64,000 nucleotides of DNA from Streptomyces sp. NBC_01478. Lineage in GTDB: Bacteria; Actinomycetota; Actinomycetes; Streptomycetales; Streptomycetaceae. The translations under genes were made by a program, and so were the position numbers. Under the pieces are notes generated by a model that was given only the letters and a program-made list of their open reading frames with translations, did no database searches and was not told the origin of the DNA. The DNA lies in the NCBI RefSeq assembly GCF_036227225.1, contig NZ_CP109444.1:11141501-11205500 (forward strand), written 5' to 3'. How positions within the stretch are numbered: position 1 is the stretch's first letter; the number at the start of each line of letters is the position of its first letter. Positions 10,427 through 19,600 of the stretch are shown one piece after another.

Positions 10427-11452
10427 GTGGCCAGCCGTCCCAGGATGAAAGATGTGGCCGCGGAAGCGGGCGTGAGCGTGATGACGGTGTCCCGGGTGGT
10501 CAACGGCGAGGCCGGCGTGGCGCCCCGCACCGCCGCCCGGGTGGCGGCCGCCGTCCGCAAGCTGGGCTATCAACGCGACGACGTGGCACGGCAGTTGCGC
10601 CGCAGGGACCGACTCAGCCAGACCATCGGACTGATGGTGGACAACGTTGCCGACCCCTTCATGGCCGCCGTCGCCTCGGCCACCGAGGACGTCGCCCACC
10701 GGCGCGGCAACATGGTCCTCATCGGCTCCAGCCGGGCCGATCCGCGCCGTGAACGCGAGGTCGTCGCGGCCTTCACCGCGCGCCGCGTCGACGGGCTGAT
10801 CCTCACCCCGGTCGCGGGCGACCACCGTTTTCTGCGCTCGGCGCAGGCGCGGGGGACGAAGATCGTGTGCGTGGACCGGGCGGCGCCGGGCCTGGACGTG
10901 GACACCGTGGTGGTGGACAACTTCGGCGCGGTACGGCAGGCGGTACGCCATCTGATCGCGTACGGGCACCGCCGTATCGGCTACCTCGGCGACAAGCCGG
11001 AGATCTGGACCTTCGGCGAGCGCCACCGCGGCTATCTGGCGGCGCTCGACGCCGCGGGCATCGACGCCGATCCGGCGCTCGCCCGGCACGGGCTGCGGTC
11101 CGGCGCGGACGCCGCCCGTGCCGTCACCGCGATCCTCTCCGCACCGGAGCCGCCGACGGCCGTCCTCGCGGGCAACGAGGTCCTCGCGCTGGGCGTGCTG
11201 GCCGTGCTCCCGGCGACGGTCGCGTTCATCGCCTTCGACGACATCGCGCTCGCCGCGCGGCTGACGCCGCCGGTCACGGTGATCGCGCAGGACCCGGTCG
11301 CCCTCGCGACGAGCGCCGCGCATCTGCTGTTCGCCCGGATCCACGGGGACACGTCACCGCCGCGCAGGATCGTCATGCCGACCGAGCTGATCCCGCGCGG
11401 GTCGGGGGAGATCCCGGGCCCCGGTACGCCGACCGCGACTCCTCGGCGCTGA
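10427..11452 (+). CDS. LacI-family transcriptional regulator of the adjacent sugar ABC operon
   Basis: 341 residues. The N-terminal helix-turn-helix MKDVAAEAGVSVMTVSRVVNG and hinge helix VARQLRRR are followed by a sugar-binding core with DNFGAVRQAVRHLIAYGHRRIGYLGD and AFIAFDDIALAARL. The core resembles the periplasmic binding proteins, so it likely binds the transported sugar. It is transcribed divergently from the ATPase-permease-SBP operon across 147 bases. The GTG at 10427 gives six residues ahead of the HTH. Repression relieved by the imported sugar is the expected mode. Confidence 0.9.
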   Translation: MASRPRMKDVAAEAGVSVMTVSRVVNGEAGVAPRTAARVAAAVRKLGYQRDDVARQLRRRDRLSQTIGLMVDNVADPFMAAVASATEDVAHRRGNMVLIGSSRADPRREREVVAAFTARRVDGLILTPVAGDHRFLRSAQARGTKIVCVDRAAPGLDVDTVVVDNFGAVRQAVRHLIAYGHRRIGYLGDKPEIWTFGERHRGYLAALDAAGIDADPALARHGLRSGADAARAVTAILSAPEPPTAVLAGNEVLALGVLAVLPATVAFIAFDDIALAARLTPPVTVIAQDPVALATSAAHLLFARIHGDTSPPRRIVMPTELIPRGSGEIPGPGTPTATPRR

Positions 11453-11489
11453 CGACTCCCGGCCCCCGTCCCGCGTACGGTGCCGGTCG

Positions 11490-11705
11490 TTACGCGCGAG
11501 GCCGCTCGAAGGTGAGGAGCAGGCCCTCGACCGCGCCGGGGCCGATGCGGCCCTTGACGTCGGCGGCGGTGATGGCCTTGAGGCCCCAGCCGTCCTCCGC
11601 GTGCTTGTTGAGGACCTTCTCCAGCTTGTCGCCGTCCAGCGCGTCGCCAATCAGCGACTCCCGGAAGCTGACGACCTTGTACTCGAACGTGTAGGCGTTG
11701 CTCAT
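11490..11705 (-). CDS. DUF4177-family small protein
   Basis: 71 residues starting MSNAYTFEYKVVSFRE. The sequence YKVV followed by LEKVLNKHAEDGWGLKAI matches the DUF4177 pattern, a small alpha/beta fold of unknown function. A ribosome-binding site AGGAGG lies about nine bases upstream on the minus strand. The longer reading frame to 11915 is rejected because the extra part is low-complexity arginine/proline sequence. Convergent with the upstream LacI gene. Confidence 0.8.
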   Translation of the reverse strand: MSNAYTFEYKVVSFRESLIGDALDGDKLEKVLNKHAEDGWGLKAITAADVKGRIGPGAVEGLLLTFERPRA

Positions 11706-11980
11706 GGCTGCGGTGTCCTCCTGTGCGTGCGCACGGTGTGCGGTGGGCGGGGCCAGCCAATCATGGCGGGGCGTTCCCGCGCAGGCCGGGGGTGGTTTCG
11801 TGGCAGAGCCACCAACTGGTGCTGGGGCGCGGGGAGTTGTTCGGCCCCGGCGTCGAAGGGGCGCCGACGGGCAGGTGATCACGGGGCGCCACGGCGGTCG
11901 TGTCACCCCGGACACGGCGGCGCGGGGCCGTAGCGTGACCGCTGACTCGCGCTGACGCGAACGGATCCCATGGAGGTGCG

Positions 11981-12643
11981 ATGTGCTGGAGTGCGAAGGC
12001 CGACCTCGTGGCCGGAGCGGCGGTCGCCGCCGTAGGAGTGGCCTGTGTGGTTCGGGCGCGACGGCGGACCGATCTCCCGCTGGCCGCGCTGCCGTTGCTG
12101 CTGGGCGCCCACCAGATCGTGGAGTCCGCGGTGTGGGCCGCCGACGGGGGCAGCGGGCCCGCCACCCTCGCCTGGGCCGTCATCGCCATGCCGCTGCTCG
12201 CGGTGTGGGTCCCGATGGGCGTGTGGTGCGCCGCGTCACGGCGGGCCCGGCCCCGGATCGCCGTGCTGGTCGCGCTCGGCGCGGCGACCGCGGCGGCCCT
12301 CGCCCACGCCCTCGCCGCACACCCCGTGACGGCCGAGATCCGCGGCCACACCCTCGGCTACGTCGTCGACCTTCCCTACGCCCAACTGGTCATCGCCGGC
12401 TACCTCGTGGCGACGGTCGGCTCGCTGCTCCTGTCCGGTGAGCGCGGGCTGGTGGTGCTGGGGATCCTGGTCACGGCCGGCGCGCTGGTCTGCTGGACGC
12501 TGTGGGAGCTGGAGTTCGTCTCGACGTGGTGCGCGGTCGCCGCGGTGTCCTCGGTGGTCCTGTTCTTCTGGGTGAACGGGCGCGACCGGGAGCCGGGGAG
12601 GCGGCCCTACGTCAGTGCGGGGCGCGGCAGGTCCACAGGCTGA
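11981..12643 (+). CDS. DUF6629-like integral membrane protein
   Basis: 220 residues beginning MCWSAKADLVAG, the characteristic start of the DUF6629 family, with seven predicted membrane segments alternating with short loops (for example AWAVIAMPLLAVWVPMGVW and AVAAVSSVVLFFWV). Function is unknown. A GGAGG ribosome-binding site precedes the ATG by about five bases. It is convergent with the following minus-strand gene, overlapping it by about 30 bases at the 3' ends. Confidence 0.75.
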   Translation: MCWSAKADLVAGAAVAAVGVACVVRARRRTDLPLAALPLLLGAHQIVESAVWAADGGSGPATLAWAVIAMPLLAVWVPMGVWCAASRRARPRIAVLVALGAATAAALAHALAAHPVTAEIRGHTLGYVVDLPYAQLVIAGYLVATVGSLLLSGERGLVVLGILVTAGALVCWTLWELEFVSTWCAVAAVSSVVLFFWVNGRDREPGRRPYVSAGRGRSTG

Positions 12644-13193
12644 GGTCGCTGCTCGTGGCGACGGCGAGGGTCTGACCGGAGGGTGAGAAGCCCGCGGCGC
12701 GCAGCTCCGAGTAGTTGGCGTCGAAGACGTGCCACCACGTCTCTCCGGCCTGCCCCTTGTGGATGCCGTGGCCCGTCGAGAGGACGACCCGGTCGTGCGG
12801 CCACTCGGGGCTGACGACATTCACGGTCCAGCCGTCGGGCGAACCGCTGTGCAGACCGCCACCGAAGAGACCGGCGATCCGTACCGGAACGCCCGCGATC
12901 GGTCCGAGGCCGGGGCAGACGAGATTCACGTCGTCGGGCATGCAGGTATCGGGATCGGGGTCCCGGTCGCGGGCGATCTTCTCACCGGTGAACGCGTCGA
13001 AGAGTCCGTGACCGTCGTTCGAGACCACCATCGCGAGATCGTGCCCGGTGCCGGGATCGGTGGCGAAACCGATGCCGAGCAGGCCGCCGACAGGGGTCCT
13101 GTTGTCGAGCACAGGGCGCCAGGGCTCGGGCGCGGGCATGAGGGGGGCGGCGAGGCAGCGGTCGCGGAGCCGCTGCTGGTACTCGGTGAGCAA
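12612..13193 (-). CDS. Conserved hypothetical protein (SMI1/beta-propeller-like, function unknown)
   Basis: 193 residues from a TTG start at 13193, chosen because GAGGAG lies seven bases upstream (13201-13206) and because sequence further upstream, up to 13349, loses family character. The protein contains VGGLLGIGFATDPGTGHDLAMVVSN, VSPEWPHDRVVLSTGHG and a C-terminal SPSGQTLAVATSSDLSLW that looks like a single WD40-style blade. No catalytic motif stands out. It is divergent from the small gene at 13321. Confidence 0.65.
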   Translation of the reverse strand: MLTEYQQRLRDRCLAAPLMPAPEPWRPVLDNRTPVGGLLGIGFATDPGTGHDLAMVVSNDGHGLFDAFTGEKIARDRDPDPDTCMPDDVNLVCPGLGPIAGVPVRIAGLFGGGLHSGSPDGWTVNVVSPEWPHDRVVLSTGHGIHKGQAGETWWHVFDANYSELRAAGFSPSGQTLAVATSSDLSLWTCRAPH

Positions 13194-13320
13194 GGGGTGT
13201 CTCCTCGGTGCGATCGGCGACGAGGATCCCGCAAGGGCCGGGTGCGCGTCGAACGATATCCAAGTCGCCCCGCAGACTAAGTCGTTGGTGTCCCGCGGTG
13301 CTCTCGGGTTGGATGACTCC

Positions 13321-13587
13321 ATGGATCGTGTCGACGCAGAGCTGTTCACTGACGGTGGGAACGATGCCGTGGTCCGTCTCCCCGGTCGCCGGTTTCCCGG
13401 TGTGCTGATCCAGGGGGACTCCCTTCACATCCTCCGCAGCGACGTCGCCGAGGTGGTGGAAGCCTGCGGTCGGGGCGACCTCGCCGACGCGGGGGAGTCC
13501 GCGGGCCTGCTGCTGGCGGGCCTCGACGCGCTGCTGGCCCGCTACTCCGCGGCGTTGGAGAACCATGGGATGAAGCGGCCGTACTGA
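13321..13587 (+). CDS. Small conserved protein, DUF6959-like
   Basis: 88 residues starting MDRVDAELFTDGGNDAVVRLPG. The N-terminal half, ending GVLIQGDSLHILRSDV, resembles a small family found widely in actinobacteria (DUF6959 by memory); the C-terminal half is helical and alanine/leucine-rich. Function is unknown. The ATG at 13321 is preferred over in-frame upstream starts, which would read antisense through the neighbouring gene. Confidence 0.6.
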   Translation: MDRVDAELFTDGGNDAVVRLPGRRFPGVLIQGDSLHILRSDVAEVVEACGRGDLADAGESAGLLLAGLDALLARYSAALENHGMKRPY

Positions 13588-13618
13588 TCGGGTCCGCCCC
13601 CTTTCATGCCACCCGCGC

Positions 13619-15088
13619 TCACACCTCCCGGTGCTCGATGCCCAGCAGGCTCGCCGCCGCCCGGAAGTCGCCCGTGTGATGGCCCAGCGCGAGGGACCAG
13701 TGGTGGCCCACCCCCGACGCGCTCCACGCGTCGACCCACTCGCCGGGGTCGCGGCCGAAGTCGACACGGCTGGTGGTGTTGCCGATCGCGAGCAGCGGTC
13801 CGGGGACGACGGTGCCCTCGGACGTGATGAACGACAGGGTGCCGTCGGCGTCCTGACCGAGACCGAGGAGGGTGACGGGCCCGTGCTGGACGTCGAACTC
13901 CACGCTGACGCCCCAGCCGCGCTTGCCGTGAAAGACGCCCAGGCCGCGCAGCAGCGGGTCACGGGAGCTGACGGCGAGATGGGCGGGTCCGTCGTGGCCC
14001 ATCTCCACCACGCCGTCCTCGAAGTCGAGGGCCTGGATCTCGGTGAAGGAACCCCCGGCCCCGATGCTCTGCGTCGCCAACTGGGCCAGGCTGGTGCGGA
14101 GTTCGTACTCGCCGGCGGCCGGCACGCCCCGGGCGGTGAGCAGCGAGGCACCCAAAATCATGCCGGCACCGAGCCGTTCGTGCGCCTCGCCGTCGAGTCC
14201 CCGGTGGTAGTAGGCGAGGGTGTCGAGGCCGAAGTCCTCGACGAGCCGGTCGAGGGCGACGGACACGGTCGCCCCCCACGCGAAGTCCTCGTCGACCACG
14301 CTGTCTTCCACGGCGAAGATCCGCCGGGCGAGCGCCGTGCGCTCACGGGTCTCGGCCTCGCTCACCCGCTCCACCCGATGCCGTAGATCGTCGAACTCCA
14401 GCACCTCGACATGCGAGCCGAACGTCGCCGGGAGCAGTGTCAGATCGGTCGACACGTCGAGCATCCCCGGATAGAGGTGTCCCATCAGACCGTGCCGGGC
14501 ATGGCGGAGCGCGGCCCGTACCCCTGCCGCCCGGATCCACTGCTCGATGCGCCGCCAGGCCGACTCCTGACGCAGCCAGCCCGACACCGAGCGGAAGGGG
14601 ATGCCGGCCCGCCGGAACACGTTGCCCACCTCGGGCACCGGGCACTGCCCGCAGTAGGCGAGCCAGGCGCCCGTGTCGAAGGAGGCGTGGTCCATCCGCT
14701 CGGACGGCTGGAGGTCGATGACCAGGACGGGGGTGTGCGAGCGCTGGGCGATCGGCAGCACCATCGACGAGGTCAGGTACGTCGTCAGGAACAGCACGAT
14801 CAAGTCGCAGTCGGCCCGCCGCAGTTGCTCCGCCGCTGCCGCTCCTTCCGCGGCGTCGGAGATGAAGCCGACGTCGGTCACCTCCGCGTCCATCCGCTGG
14901 AATCGCTCGGCGACGTACGCGGACGACTCCTTCAACTGCGGGAGCAGGTCCGGGAACTGGGGCCAGTAGGCGCCGAGGCCGCCCGCCACGAGTCCGATCC
15001 GGGTGCGGCGGCGGGGCACCGGGGGGAGCAACTCTCGCAGGGCGGCGGCGCGTTCTGCGGTCACGGTCATGGGGTCGGTCGTAGTCAT
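13619..15088 (-). CDS. L-fucose/L-arabinose isomerase-family protein
   Basis: 489 residues from MTTTDPMTV, behind GGAAGGAA. The N-terminal Rossmann-like region (RIGLVAGGLGAYWPQFPDL, DLIVLFLTTYLTSS) and the C-terminal domain with SGVGHHWSLALGHHTGDF match the aldose-ketose isomerase family of FucI and AraA. These enzymes use manganese to isomerise aldoses; the specific sugar is unknown. It follows the MFS transporter gene by 32 bases in one operon opposite the GH106-like glycosidase, so the released monosaccharide, possibly a deoxyhexose such as rhamnose, is the likely substrate by inference. Confidence 0.8.
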   Translation of the reverse strand: MTTTDPMTVTAERAAALRELLPPVPRRRTRIGLVAGGLGAYWPQFPDLLPQLKESSAYVAERFQRMDAEVTDVGFISDAAEGAAAAEQLRRADCDLIVLFLTTYLTSSMVLPIAQRSHTPVLVIDLQPSERMDHASFDTGAWLAYCGQCPVPEVGNVFRRAGIPFRSVSGWLRQESAWRRIEQWIRAAGVRAALRHARHGLMGHLYPGMLDVSTDLTLLPATFGSHVEVLEFDDLRHRVERVSEAETRERTALARRIFAVEDSVVDEDFAWGATVSVALDRLVEDFGLDTLAYYHRGLDGEAHERLGAGMILGASLLTARGVPAAGEYELRTSLAQLATQSIGAGGSFTEIQALDFEDGVVEMGHDGPAHLAVSSRDPLLRGLGVFHGKRGWGVSVEFDVQHGPVTLLGLGQDADGTLSFITSEGTVVPGPLLAIGNTTSRVDFGRDPGEWVDAWSASGVGHHWSLALGHHTGDFRAAASLLGIEHREV

Positions 15089-15120
15089 GCGGGGTGTTCC
15101 TTCCGGGTTCCGGTGCGGTC

Positions 15121-16410
15121 TCAGGTCCGGGCCACGCCAAGTCCCTTGACCCGAGCGTCCGTTGTCTCGGGGGAACGCCGGATGAGGACATGGATGACGT
15201 ACACCCCCGCGACCCCCGAGGCCGCCATGCAGAGCGTGATCAACCACAGGAGGAGCGACGCGCTGTAGTCCATCAGGGCCGGCGTGACGAACGCGACGCC
15301 CGCGAAGACCCCGCGTGACAGGGCGTAGGTGAGGCCCTGGGTGGTGCCGCGGGTGTCCGGGGGCAGCGTGAGCTGCGACCAGACCTTGTAACTCGCCTCC
15401 CCGGCAAAGGGGTTGGAGATCTGGTACAGCACGAAGAAGACCAGCATGCCCGCGAGGGCGCCGGCCGTGAGGGAGGCGATGCAGAAGGCCACGACCTGCA
15501 CGACCGTGAAGACGTAGAACAGCCGGTCGCGCCAAGGGGTGTCGGCGATCCGCACGAAGACGAAGGTCAGGACCAGCGCGATCGGCAGGAAGGCCAGGTT
15601 GATCCCGGTGGCCAGGCTCTGCGAGGCACCACTGACCGTGACCAGCAGATACGTGCCGAACTGGCCGAAGGTGTTGGCTCCGATGCCCCAGGTGACGTAG
15701 TAGACGAAGGTCGCGGCCATCGGCAGCAGCGCGGCGCGGTTCCACACGTTCTTGAGCTCGATGCCGCGCGGGGCCGCGGTCTCCTCGGCGGTCGACTCCG
15801 GCTGCTCGTCGGGCAGTTCGAGCCGGGCGCGGAGCTGCCAGGTGACCAGCGCGGCGACGACCAGATGGCCGGTGATGAACCGGGCCCCGGTCATCCCGGT
15901 GTCCGACAGGACGTAGCCGAGGAAGATCACGACGACGATGCCCAGCACCCACATGACCTGGGTGAACGACACGAGACGCGCCCGGCCCTCGGGAGGCGCG
16001 GCGTCCGAGACCACGGCCAGGGACGTCGGCAGGTCGGCGCCGGCGGCCAGCCCCGCGACGAGCACGCCGACGAACAGGACGATGTCGTTCGGCGCCAGCG
16101 TGATGACGATCGCGCCGATCGCGTAGCAGAGGATGTCCAGGTTGTAGACGCGGCGGCGCCCGAACATGTCGGCGAGCCGTCCGCCGACGAGGGAGCCGAC
16201 CGCGATGCAGCCGGTGACGATCGCGCTGATCGCCCCGGCCATCCACACGCCCATGTCGTAACTGTCGCGGTAGATCGCCAGGTTGACGGCGATGCTGACG
16301 ATGAGCGCGGCGTCGAGGTAGGAGGCCATGCCCGAGAGGGCCGCGACCTTCCACAGGTGCTTCGGAATGGGCTGTTCCGCGTGTTCCGGTGCAGGTGAGA
16401 ATCGGATCAT
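15121..16410 (-). CDS. MFS sugar transporter
   Basis: 429 residues, twelve membrane segments. The sugar-porter-style loop GGRLADMFGRRRVY between helices 2 and 3 and the second-half LPPDTRGTTQGLTYAL loop fit the major facilitator superfamily. The ATG at 16410 follows GGAG; the in-frame extension to 16914 would run antisense over the divergent gene. It leads the operon with the sugar isomerase and faces the large glycosidase. A promoter with a LacI-type site in its spacer lies directly upstream. Confidence 0.88.
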   Translation of the reverse strand: MIRFSPAPEHAEQPIPKHLWKVAALSGMASYLDAALIVSIAVNLAIYRDSYDMGVWMAGAISAIVTGCIAVGSLVGGRLADMFGRRRVYNLDILCYAIGAIVITLAPNDIVLFVGVLVAGLAAGADLPTSLAVVSDAAPPEGRARLVSFTQVMWVLGIVVVIFLGYVLSDTGMTGARFITGHLVVAALVTWQLRARLELPDEQPESTAEETAAPRGIELKNVWNRAALLPMAATFVYYVTWGIGANTFGQFGTYLLVTVSGASQSLATGINLAFLPIALVLTFVFVRIADTPWRDRLFYVFTVVQVVAFCIASLTAGALAGMLVFFVLYQISNPFAGEASYKVWSQLTLPPDTRGTTQGLTYALSRGVFAGVAFVTPALMDYSASLLLWLITLCMAASGVAGVYVIHVLIRRSPETTDARVKGLGVART

Positions 16411-16448
16411 GATGCGGCTCCTCGCGGCTCTGGGCCGGGGTCGCAGTG

Positions 16449-16477
16449 AATATAGGGTCCAAAAAACGTTCCAACAA
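16449..16477 (-). promoter_or_regulatory. Promoter of the MFS/isomerase operon with LacI-type operator in its spacer
   Basis: Minus strand: -35 TTGTTG (16472-16477), 17-base spacer, -10 TATATT (16449-16454). The spacer and -35 contain AAAACGTTCCAAC (plus-strand 16463-16475), which recurs almost exactly upstream of the LacI gene at 21.6 kb. Repressor binding here would block RNA polymerase. Confidence 0.65.
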
Positions 16478-16585
16478 GCCCTCGTGCACGTATCCGTCAC
16501 GCGTCCGGAGCAATCCGGGTCGGCCTCCTTCCCGCGCCGTGGATCCGGTGCCAACATCGCAGGTGGCGGACGCCTGAGCCGACAT

Positions 16586-16595
16586 AAAACGTTTT
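16586..16595. promoter_or_regulatory. AAAACGTTTT palindrome upstream of the GH106-like gene
   Basis: A perfect 10-base palindrome 45 bases ahead of the glycosidase start, sharing the AAAACGTT core with the sites at 16463-16475 and 21673-21685. Likely operator for the LacI regulator at 20573-21631. Confidence 0.6.
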
Positions 16596-16639
16596 TTGAG
16601 CCGTGAGGTGACCGAGCCGCACTCGGAAGGACCAACATC

Positions 16640-19600
16640 GTGATCTCGCCCGCGCTGCAGCAGCTCTTCGACGCCCCGCCCCGGGACTTCGGCCCCACCC
16701 CGCTGTGGTGGTGGTCGGGCGCCCGGGTCACCCGCGAGCGCCTCGACCGGCAGTTGCGCAGCTTCGCGGACGGCGGCATCCACAACCTCGTCGTCATCAA
16801 CCTCGCCCCGGCCGGCCCGGCCTTCGGCGCCCGGACCGACGACCCGCCGTGGTTCGGCGAGGAGTGGTGGTGCCGCTTCGCCGACGCCTGCCGGATCGCC
16901 CGGGACATCGGCACCCGCCTGTGGTTCTACGACCAGATCGGCTTCTCCGGCGCCAACGTCCAGGGCGCCGTCACCCGACACCACCCGGAAGCCACCGGCC
17001 GCGCCCTGCGCTCCCGCACGGCCACCGTCACCGGCGGCACGGTCGCCCTGCACGGAGCCGAAACCCTCGTCGCCGCCTACGACTTGACGGGCCGTCGGCT
17101 GTCCGCGACCCCCGACTCCGGCCGCGTGCGGATCCCGGCCGCCGAGGGGACGGACGTACGGCTGGTCGTCGCGGTCCCCACGGCCTTCGACTACCTGGAC
17201 CCGCACGCCGTGGGCCTGCTGCTGGACGCGGTCCACCACGAGTACGACCGGCGCGTGCCCGAGTACCTGGGCAATGTCATCGCGGGCAGCTTCCAGGACG
17301 AGTTGCCCGGCACGAACTCCTGGAGCCACCGCTTCCCCGCCGAGTTCAGCGCCCGTCGCGGCTACGACCTGCTCGACCATCTGCCCGCCCTGTTCGGCCA
17401 GTTGACCACCCGGGCGGCGAAGATCCGCGCCGACTACTACGCGGTCCGCGCCGAACTCACCGAGGAGGCACTCTTCAAGCCCCTCGCCGCCTGGCACCAC
17501 GAACGCGGCATGCTCGTCGGGGCCGATCAGAGCAACCCGGCGCGGGCGGGTTTCCCGGCCCAGTCGACGCAGATCTACACCGACTACTTCCGCACCCACC
17601 GCTGGTACGGCGCCGTCGGCAGCGACCACGAGGGCGACTCCAAGGTCCACTCCTCCATGGCCCATCTCTACGGCCACGAGCGCGTCTGGATCGAGGCGTT
17701 CCACTCCTCCGGCTGGGGCGGCACACCGGCGGACACCTACGACTGGCTCCTGCCGTTCCTGCGCAGCGGCGCCAACCTGTACAACCCGCACGCGAGTTAC
17801 TTCGGCACGGCGGGCGGCTGGTTCGAGTGGGCGCCGCCGTCCACCGACTGGCGTCAGCCCTACTGGCAGCAGTATCCGGCGTTCTCCCGTGCCGTCGCCC
17901 GGATCTGCTCGATCATGTCCTGGGGCACCTACAGCGCCGACGTCGCGGTCCTGCACCCCACCGCCACCATGCAGTCCCTCATCCCGCTGGACACCCCCGT
18001 CCAGCACTTCGGCGACGGCCGTCTGGGCAACGAGCACGCCGACGTCGACGAGACGCAGCGCCACTATCTGGACCTGTGCGGCACGAACAACTGGGTCGAC
18101 CCGCACCTCGGTTCACTGGACCGCCACCGCATCTCCTACGACGTCATCGACGACGCGTCCGTGCAGCGCGCCACGGCCGCCGAAGGAGCCCTGCGCGTAC
18201 GGGACTTGGCGTATCGCGCGGTGCTGCTGCCGTCGGCGAGCGTCCTGGAGGAGGGGACGGCACGGCGACTGACCCAACTCCTCGACACGGGCGGCCGGTT
18301 GGTGGTCGTGGGCCGTCCGCCTGCGACGGCTGCCGGTCGGGCCGGTGACGACTCCGTCGTGGCGGCACTGCTGAAGCACCCGCGACTGGAGCGGGCGGGC
18401 GACGCCGAGGCCGGAGCGGCGGCGGTGGCCGACCTCGCCGGTCACGCGACCGGCGAGCTGCCCATCCTCGTCAGGAGAAAGGGAGTTGAGGCGGTCGCCC
18501 TGGTGACGGGCGCCTTCCCCGACGCCCGGACGCTGCCGGGAAACGCCGACCATGTGGCGGACCCCGCGCGGTACGCCCGCCACTCGACCGTCACCGTGCG
18601 TGCCCCGGTCGCCGAGGCCGAGATCTGGAACCCGGCGACCGGTACCCGCCGCCCGGCCCAAGTCACCGTCTCCGAGGGCCGTTCGACCATCGAGGTGCCC
18701 CTGGAGGGCGCCCCCGCCGTCCTCGTCGTATGGCGCGAAGGCACTCCACAGACACTCCGGACGGCGGCATCAACTCCCGTGCAGGAGCGGGCGATCGACC
18801 TCTCGACCGGTTGGGAGGGCCGCCTGGTCCCCACCATGGACAACACCTGGGGCGACATGGCGCTGCCCGCGGGCACGTCCGTCGCCGAACCGCAGATCTG
18901 GACCATGGAGTGGACCGAGACGGACGGCCACGACGCGAGTGGGGAGCGGACCCGGGCGACCTACGGCAACCGGGTCCGCGTCCTCCCTCCGGTGCCGTCC
19001 GCCCAGGCCCCCGAACCGCTCGACGGGCCCCGTGCCCAACAGGTTCTCTCCGGAGAGCTGCCCCTTGCGCCCGCCGGCACGGACTGGCGCGTGTCGCTCT
19101 ACTCCTCCAGCCGTGGAATCCCGGACCCGGACGGCCTGCTCGGCAACAAGGGCCTGGTGCCAGAGGAGTTCGTACGGGTCCCCGTGCCCGGGCCCGGAAC
19201 GGTCGCCCGGGTCCGCTCGATCGTGGAGACGGACCACCGCGGCCCCGCCGATCTGCACATCGGTGCGGCAGCCGCGAAACGCGTGTGGTGGAACGGCGGG
19301 CGACTCGACACCGGCAGCGGCTATCTCGCCACCGCCCGTGTGCGGATCGGCAGTTCGCGCAACGTCCTCGAATACGAGCTGGCGGAGGCCGAGGACAGGC
19401 CGAGGCTGATCTCCGGCTCGGCGGACACACCGTTGGGCAGCTACTTCTGCCTGACCCGTCCGGACGGGTTCGGCCCGCGACCCCGGTTCATGTGCCTCCC
19501 CGAGGACGTACGGCCGTCCGGACGCGTGACGTATCGAGGCGGGCTGTACGGCCCTGGTCCGGCGGTACTTGTCGTGGGGGCCGCGGTGGGTGTGACTGTG

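Noticed and set aside
11801..11860. GGGGCGCGGGGAGTTGTTCGG element like a known Streptomyces intergenic repeat
   Set aside because: Only a degenerate single copy with no partner in the window; not enough to call a repeat.
13619..18106. A 1,495-codon minus-strand frame suggesting one giant protein
   Set aside because: Only the last 489 codons match the isomerase family; the rest is antisense to the GH106-like gene and out of frame with the MFS gene.
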